DNA of 64,000 nt from Diplolepis rosae. Taxonomy: Eukaryota > Arthropoda > Insecta > Hymenoptera > Diplolepididae. Positions 63,943-64,000 of the stretch are shown piece by piece. The translations under genes and the position numbers were made by a program. The notes beneath the pieces were generated by a model that saw only the letters and a list, made by a program, of their open reading frames with translations, had not been told where the DNA came from and made no database searches. The DNA is taken from assembly GCA_030998225.1 (NCBI GenBank), contig JAPYXD010000755.1, forward strand, positions 2,418,001-2,482,000, written 5' to 3'. The stretch's first letter is position 1; every line of letters starts with the position of its first letter.

Positions 63943-64000
63943 GAGAACGTGGTCTAAAAAAAGACTTTGGTTTTGAATTGCAGATACATTGTGCTATATT
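63943..64000 (+). repeat. Partial monomer at right edge
   Basis: The first 58 bases of a common-type monomer (GAGAACGTGG to GTGCTATATT), truncated by the end of the window. Confidence 0.95.

Larger units (their letters stand above)
1..64000 (+). repeat. Satellite array, ~166 bp monomer, head to tail
   Basis: The same landmarks recur every 165-166 bases from the first to the last base: GCGGAGCG, a GACCCGGGGAAGCC-like core, CAAACTCGTT, and an A-run followed by ATAAATT. For example, the GACC(C/T)GGGG core lies at 117, 283 and 449. All copies point the same way; I saw no reverse-complement segment. About 386 monomers fit in the window. By eye monomers differ from one another at a modest fraction of positions, with frequent one-base changes in A-run length. 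Arrays of this monomer size and length are typical of eukaryotic centromeric or heterochromatic satellites. I do not recognise this family: the length differs from primate alpha satellite (171 bp), Arabidopsis (about 178 bp) and rice CentO (155 bp). The strand follows the given sequence and is arbitrary. Confidence 0.98.
56320..64000 (+). repeat. Tandem duplication unit i2, cut by window end
   Basis: Second copy of the 8.95 kb unit, starting where the first ends and running to the last base. It is one tetramer (about 662 bases, four monomers) shorter than unit i1. About 0.6 kb of unit i1 (55.7-56.3 kb) has no partner here because the window ends. The last 58 bases (from 63943) are a partial monomer, so the array continues to the right. 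Confidence 0.88.

Noticed and set aside
1..64000. CRISPR-like regular repeats
   Set aside because: The repeats abut and the whole 166 bases are conserved. There are no unique spacers, and unit length and context are wrong for CRISPR.
1..64000. CENP-B box
   Set aside because: The best candidate is TTCGAGTTTGCGGAGCG. It has TTCG and a later CGG but fails the required central A and CGGG spacing, so I do not call a box.
1..64000. Promoter-like TATAAATT and poly(A)-signal-like motifs in each monomer
   Set aside because: They are expected from the A/T tract and are present in every monomer, with no transcript evidence.
1..64000. Telomeric, rDNA or tRNA sequence inside or at the edges
   Set aside because: No runs of telomere-type hexamers or heptamers and no RNA-gene signatures were seen. 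Both window ends are satellite.

Overview
The whole 64 kb window is one tandem satellite-DNA array. A roughly 166 bp, A/T-rich monomer (about 31% G+C in a reference copy) is repeated head to tail about 386 times, always in the same orientation. I found no interruption by unique sequence, transposon, RNA gene or protein-coding gene. The monomer length, array size and nested repeat structure are those of eukaryotic (peri)centromeric or other heterochromatic satellite DNA. I do not recognise the family and cannot name the species; plant or animal are both possible. Short open frames occur throughout, mostly on the minus strand, but they are satellite read in different frames and I annotate none as genes.

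The information in the window is in how monomer variants are arranged. Variants differ mainly in three places. One is the segment after the GAAGCC core: ATTTGTTGACAAAC, ATTTGCTGATAAAC, GTTTCTGGACAAAC, GATTCTGGACAAAC or GTTTCTGGTCAAAC. The second is the next block: CTCTTAAACTGA, CACTTAAATTGA, AACTTAAATTGA or CTCGAGAACTAAG. The third is the A-rich tract with its flanks. Following rare shared variants shows higher-order structure on several scales.

Layout: 1-18.2 kb is a mixed, weakly ordered array with scattered copies of 0.3-2.1 kb segments at offsets of about 1.65, 1.99, 5.3, 5.5 and 9.1 kb. About 17.4-18.25 kb is a short dimeric stretch. About 19.2-23.4 kb is a trimeric higher-order repeat (about 497 bp). 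About 22.75-27.72 kb is tandemly duplicated at 27.72-32.4 kb (30-31 monomers). About 33.3-37.9 kb is duplicated at 38.1-42.85 kb (29-30 monomers). About 41.8-48.2 kb shows related blocks every 2.65-2.82 kb. About 47.37-56.32 kb (8.95 kb, 54 monomers) is followed directly by a second copy from 56.32 kb to the end of the window. Inside that unit is a tetrameric higher-order repeat (about 662 bp), and the second copy is one tetramer shorter.

There are no genes acting together here. The likely roles are chromosomal: nucleosome phasing, heterochromatin or kinetochore support, and possibly transcription of satellite RNA. None of these can be shown from sequence alone. Everything was read by eye, so block edges are uncertain by about one monomer, and no identity percentages were computed.
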